In this document: positions 60,448-64,000 of the stretch, piece after piece
Position numbering within the stretch: position 1 is the first letter of the stretch
How the letters are laid out: the number at the start of each line of letters is the position of its first letter
DNA from: UBA3871 sp041797745
GTDB taxonomy: Bacteria; Bacillota; Clostridia; Peptostreptococcales; Anaerovoracaceae
DNA: 64,000 nucleotides
Assembly (NCBI GenBank): GCA_041797745.1
Contig: JBHBZU010000053.1
Location: forward strand, 1-64,000
Direction of reading: 5' to 3'
The notes under the pieces: generated by a model
Told to the model about the DNA's origin: nothing
Database searches by the model: none
The model's input: the letters and a program-made list of their open reading frames with translations, nothing else
Translations under genes and position numbers: made by a program

Positions 60448-63400
60448 ATGGAACTTAATAAACTTGAGCAATCGTTCAAACTCAATCATTTTAACACAGA
60501 AGATGATATAAAAATCCACTTTCATTCTGATATTGTGAAACCCTTATTGGAAAAAGTAAATCCTATGATGGCAAGTCAATATAGAAGTGAAGATAATCTT
60601 TTAGCTGGCGGGAGAACTGACGCAACATTCCAAAACATTTCATTTGAATTAAAAAAATACAAGTATTTTCAAAATGTCAACGGAGTAAATGAAGCTTTAT
60701 ATGGCAGGAGTGACAAAGACCACGGCTTGTATGATTACATTATTAGTAATGCTGGAATCTCTGGTAGTGAAACTATAGATGCAATGAAGTTTAAGTTGTT
60801 GAACAGTATAGGTGTAGGTTTTGATGGCAATACATTTATTTTTGCCCGTTTCGTACCTTCTCCTACTTTTCAAAAGATAAACACTGATAAACTGAAAATT
60901 GATATTGATATAAGTCTGTCGGTTTCTTTTAATTACGAAGTTAAAGATTTCGCATCTGGATTAAAACGTTTAGCTTTGCTTTTAAAGCAGCAAGATAAAA
61001 TCGCATTAAACAAAAAAAATCTTATCTCCATCATTAATCCTAAAAGTCCATTTGTTCGCAAAAGTATTAAGACGATTTATGATGAGTTGCAGTTTAATCT
61101 TAATGATTTAAATGGTAGTACTCGTGTTCGTACATTATACAAAGAGTGGGATCGTGTTTTTGGAACGATGTATGGAGAAGACGATGAAGCTACTTCTTTC
61201 ACAGAGGTTTCATCTGTTATAAAAGAAACATACGGATACCGTGAGGATGTAACTATTGATAGTAAAGTGTATCTGTTTGCACTTCAAACGTTTTTTAATA
61301 TGTTTTTGAAGTTGCTAATATATTCATTCCTCGCTCAGCTTGTAAGTCCTACATTTAAGGCTGAGAGCTTAACAAAACCTCAGATTGATAAACTTTTTGA
61401 TGGCGAACTTAATAAATATGAATCACTTGTAAATAATTTCTTTGAATCGCACTTTATGGAATGGTTTACCTATACTTGTTCAGAAAGTAAATTTGACACT
61501 ACAGTAGTTAACAATATACTTGATGTAGTCAATCAATTTGATTTAAGTACTTACATACTTAAGCCAGAAGAAATTCAAGATATTTTACAAGAAGTTTATA
61601 TGGAGTTGATTCCGGCTGAAATGCGTCATTTGATGGGAGAATATTTTTCGCCGGATTGGATTGTTGAACACGCTCTTGATTTGGTAGGATATAAGGGTGA
61701 TATTGAAAAAACATTAATTGATCCAACCGCAGGATCGGGAACATTTTTAACACACGCTATAAAGCGTATAGTATCAAATGCCGATGGAAAATTATCAAGA
61801 AATGATATTGATAAAATAACGCAAAATGTTATTGGCTTTGATATAAATCCTATTTCTGTTGTTTCTGCAAAAGCAAACTACATTCTCGCAGTGTTTTCTT
61901 CTTGCGATGATGCAGTATTTGAAGATTTTGCCGATCCCATTAACGTTCCAATTTATATTGCGGACTCGATACTTTCGCCAGTAGTTTACACCGAAGAAAG
62001 CGAATTGACTTTATCAATTGATACATCTGTAGGAAAATTTCAAATACCCAAATTTGAAGATTATAGTTTGGCAAGTGAATTTCTAAAAATTTTAAGCAAG
62101 AACATTGATGATAAATGTGATTTTGAAATTTTCTGGAACACTGTCGAAAATCGATTTGTCGATACTCAATACAAAAATGTTGTAGAAGAACTTTTTGATA
62201 GACTATATACTTTACATAGGGCGGGCAATGACTCTTTCTGGCCTATTATTCTGCGTAACAGCTTTGCGCCAATTCTTATTGGAAATAAATTTGATTTTGT
62301 TGTAGGCAATCCTCCTTGGATTGCTTGGAAATCAATGAGCAAAAGTTATCGTGAAGGAACACTGGAAATTTGGAAAAGTTATGGTATATTTGAGAAAAAC
62401 GCATATGATAAGAAGACAACCCACGATGATTTTGGAATAGCTGTAACATATGTTGCTGTTGATAAGTACTTGAAGAACAATGGAAATATGGTGTTTTTAT
62501 TGCCAGCCTCTTTCCTAAAATCAACTAAAGGTGGCGAAGGTTTTAGGAAACTCTCAATTACTCGATTTGGACAAAATGTTCCTTTCAGGATTGATGCGGT
62601 TGATGATTTTTCAAATGTAAAGTTATTTACCATTCCTACTATTGCAATCAAAATTATTAAAGGTGTCGAAATGGTATATCCAATGAATGCCTATAAAGTG
62701 TGGGAGCAAATAGGGAAAAAGACACCGATTGATTCTCACGCAAAATGGAATGAAGTGACAAAGAAATTGCGTTTTGAAATCCTTTCAGCGCAGCCTGTTG
62801 ATGGTAATGATAAACAGTCTTCTTGGTTGACGTTACCCGATATGGAATTTGCCAATAAAGTTCTTGATTCTTCAAAACCACGATACTACAGTGGAAGAAA
62901 GGGTATAGAACCTGCTGGTGCTAAAGGTGTATATCTTTTAAAGAAACCTATCAAATGTCGTGATGGTCTTATGCTTATTGAAAACTGTATAGAAAGACAA
63001 CGACGCAAAGATTTTCTTAAAAAGGGCGTTCATAAAGATAAAGTTGAAGAAACTTACATATTTCCAATGCTTGGCGGAAGAAACATTGCTAAATGGCAGG
63101 TTAAATCTAACGAATATATTTTGGTGCCACACACTGCAAAACATAAGTACGGTATCCCCGTAAAAGAGTTGGTAAAAACAGCTCCTAAAACTAATGATTG
63201 GTTAAACTTCTATCACGATGAACTATTAGCGAGTCGCATTCAAAATGGGAAATTCTTCAACGCTAATAAACAACCGTATTATCGATTAGACAATGTAGGA
63301 GAATATACTTATGCTCCGTATAAAGTTTTGTGGAAAGAACAAACTGGTAGTATGTCTGCCGTTGTAGTCGGTTCATATCTTGAATCTATTCCAGATGCTG

Positions 63401-63735
63401 ACAAGAACTTATTTAGTGAAGACAAAACGATAGTTGTTGATTCGAAAGTTCTTATGCTTGGCTTAAACAATATTGATGAGGCACATTATGTTTGCGGTAT
63501 AATTAATGCTACAGATATTGTTAACATTATTGATGGGTATGCTATATCAACTAATAGAGGAGTTGATGTGTTGAAATACTTAGCCATTCCAAAATTTGAT
63601 TCGGATAATCAACTACACAAAAAAATAGCTGAGTATTCTAAAAATATACATAATGCTTTCAAAAATAATGCTAATGCGAATGTTTGCGAACTGGAAGCGT
63701 TACTTAATATCGCAGTGAGGAAAATATTTGAATAA
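60448..63735 (+). CDS. PD-(D/E)XK nuclease / N6-adenine methylase fusion (type IIG-like)
   Basis: 1095 residues. The N terminus resembles HsdR-type nuclease domains: residue E48, then GGRTD with D58 and FELKKY with E67 and K69, the D...ExK catalytic set. A helical linker leads to an N6-adenine methyltransferase: motif I DPTAGSGTF from residue 425 and motif IV NPPW at 621-624. The C-terminal 350 residues (GRKGIEPAGAKGVYL, LGGRNIAKW) look like a target-recognition region. Such single-chain enzymes cut unmodified DNA and methylate self DNA. The ATG at 60448 follows GGAGGGG. It shares an operon with the PHP-domain gene. Confidence 0.85.
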   Translation: MELNKLEQSFKLNHFNTEDDIKIHFHSDIVKPLLEKVNPMMASQYRSEDNLLAGGRTDATFQNISFELKKYKYFQNVNGVNEALYGRSDKDHGLYDYIISNAGISGSETIDAMKFKLLNSIGVGFDGNTFIFARFVPSPTFQKINTDKLKIDIDISLSVSFNYEVKDFASGLKRLALLLKQQDKIALNKKNLISIINPKSPFVRKSIKTIYDELQFNLNDLNGSTRVRTLYKEWDRVFGTMYGEDDEATSFTEVSSVIKETYGYREDVTIDSKVYLFALQTFFNMFLKLLIYSFLAQLVSPTFKAESLTKPQIDKLFDGELNKYESLVNNFFESHFMEWFTYTCSESKFDTTVVNNILDVVNQFDLSTYILKPEEIQDILQEVYMELIPAEMRHLMGEYFSPDWIVEHALDLVGYKGDIEKTLIDPTAGSGTFLTHAIKRIVSNADGKLSRNDIDKITQNVIGFDINPISVVSAKANYILAVFSSCDDAVFEDFADPINVPIYIADSILSPVVYTEESELTLSIDTSVGKFQIPKFEDYSLASEFLKILSKNIDDKCDFEIFWNTVENRFVDTQYKNVVEELFDRLYTLHRAGNDSFWPIILRNSFAPILIGNKFDFVVGNPPWIAWKSMSKSYREGTLEIWKSYGIFEKNAYDKKTTHDDFGIAVTYVAVDKYLKNNGNMVFLLPASFLKSTKGGEGFRKLSITRFGQNVPFRIDAVDDFSNVKLFTIPTIAIKIIKGVEMVYPMNAYKVWEQIGKKTPIDSHAKWNEVTKKLRFEILSAQPVDGNDKQSSWLTLPDMEFANKVLDSSKPRYYSGRKGIEPAGAKGVYLLKKPIKCRDGLMLIENCIERQRRKDFLKKGVHKDKVEETYIFPMLGGRNIAKWQVKSNEYILVPHTAKHKYGIPVKELVKTAPKTNDWLNFYHDELLASRIQNGKFFNANKQPYYRLDNVGEYTYAPYKVLWKEQTGSMSAVVVGSYLESIPDADKNLFSEDKTIVVDSKVLMLGLNNIDEAHYVCGIINATDIVNIIDGYAISTNRGVDVLKYLAIPKFDSDNQLHKKIAEYSKNIHNAFKNNANANVCELEALLNIAVRKIFE

Positions 63736-63762
63736 ATTAAGCAAAAGGAACGAGGTGGTTCG

Positions 63763-64000
63763 ATGTTTGAAAATGGATTGCAGTATGTCCGCTCTGATTT
63801 TCACCTACATACAAATAAGGATAAGGAGTTCACATATACTGGCGAACAGAATTCTTTTGTAAACGATTATGTTTCTGCACTAAAAGAAGCCAATATAAGT
63901 GTCGGTGTAATTACAAATCATAATAAATTTGATATCGATGAATATAAGGCTATTCGTAAGGCTGCAAAAAAGCAAGATATATTCATTCTACCGGGAGTGG
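63763..64000 (+). CDS. PHP-domain protein, cut by the window end
   Basis: The first 79 codons begin YVRSDFHLHT, the HxH metal motif of PHP phosphoesterases, followed by ISVGVITNHNKFD and FILPGV, the next two PHP strands. This opening is typical of large PHP-ATPase proteins (TrlF-like), but the rest is not visible, so an ATPase part is a prediction. It starts 27 bases after the methylase stop with GAGGTGG as ribosome site and is surely co-transcribed. Confidence 0.75.
   Translation, partial: MFENGLQYVRSDFHLHTNKDKEFTYTGEQNSFVNDYVSALKEANISVGVITNHNKFDIDEYKAIRKAAKKQDIFILPGV

Noticed and set aside
1..64000. tRNA, rRNA and insertion sequences
   Set aside because: None could be recognised by reading; no cloverleaf with TTCRANY arms or IS-type transposase was seen, though a tRNAscan or Infernal run would be decisive.

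Overview
The window looks like the chromosome of a low-to-moderate G+C anaerobic Firmicute of the class Clostridia. The signs are strong AGGAGG-type ribosome sites, CIRCE-controlled groESL, Rex, a rubrerythrin with its rubredoxin domain first, clostridial 2[4Fe-4S] ferredoxins, a biotin-dependent acyl-CoA decarboxylase cluster, an FMN-riboswitch RibU and no aerobic respiratory genes. A family such as Anaerovoracaceae is possible, but the sequence alone does not settle it. Most core genes lie on the + strand, as expected for a replichore copied left to right. The AT-rich leader at 1-720 carries two perfect DnaA boxes.

Region 1 (1-42.5 kb) is core chromosome. It holds metG-tatD, tilS (divergent) and ftsH; a GDPD lipoprotein; an acyl-CoA carboxyltransferase/delta/biotin-carrier cluster that lacks the membrane beta subunit; coaX; a GNAT gene, dus and an Asp/Glu racemase; rubrerythrin and a polysaccharide deacetylase. 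A complete branched-chain amino-acid type ABC transporter follows, with a substrate-binding lipoprotein at each end. Next come a NifU-like Fe-S scaffold, CapA-like protein and dipeptidase; FMN-riboswitch-ribU; the t6A genes tsaE-tsaB-rimI-tsaD; an ABC-F ATPase; acpP-rex; a ferredoxin too short for usual ORF cut-offs; a P-loop/Asp23 fusion; ogg; groES-groEL; a VanY-type carboxypeptidase; and an NhaC antiporter.

Region 2 (about 42.8-50.35 kb) is a visibly G+C-richer island bounded by wrecked mobile-element genes: a frameshifted TnpV on the left, and a decapitated MobA/MobL relaxase abutting the catalytic tail of a tyrosine recombinase on the right. Its cargo is a nitrosative-stress type set: a DUF438 (DUF1858-hemerythrin-PAS) protein, two cupins, a Crp/Fnr regulator, a DUF1858 protein, a ferredoxin and hybrid-cluster protein Hcp. 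Two near-identical palindromes sit at exactly the same distance (class II activator geometry) from the -10 boxes of the two + strand operons, so the local Crp/Fnr protein probably controls the whole island.

Region 3 (50.36-54.2 kb) returns to core genes: a DUF3784-like small membrane protein, guaB and guaA. A hairpin-rich, unassigned spacer lies between guaB and guaA.

Region 4 (54.2 kb to the end) is a second integrated element that starts just after guaA and runs out of the window. It contains an unknown gene, an XRE repressor with paired operators, an excisionase-like protein, a tyrosine integrase broken by one in-frame TAA, a MobC-like protein, a RepA-like ATPase, a candidate oriT, a MobV/Pre relaxase and an intact TnpV. 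Its cargo begins with a 1095-residue PD-(D/E)XK nuclease/N6-adenine methylase, followed 27 bases later by a PHP-domain protein cut by the window end. This pair is the best candidate for a little-described defence system here. No tRNA, rRNA, CRISPR array or insertion sequence was recognised.
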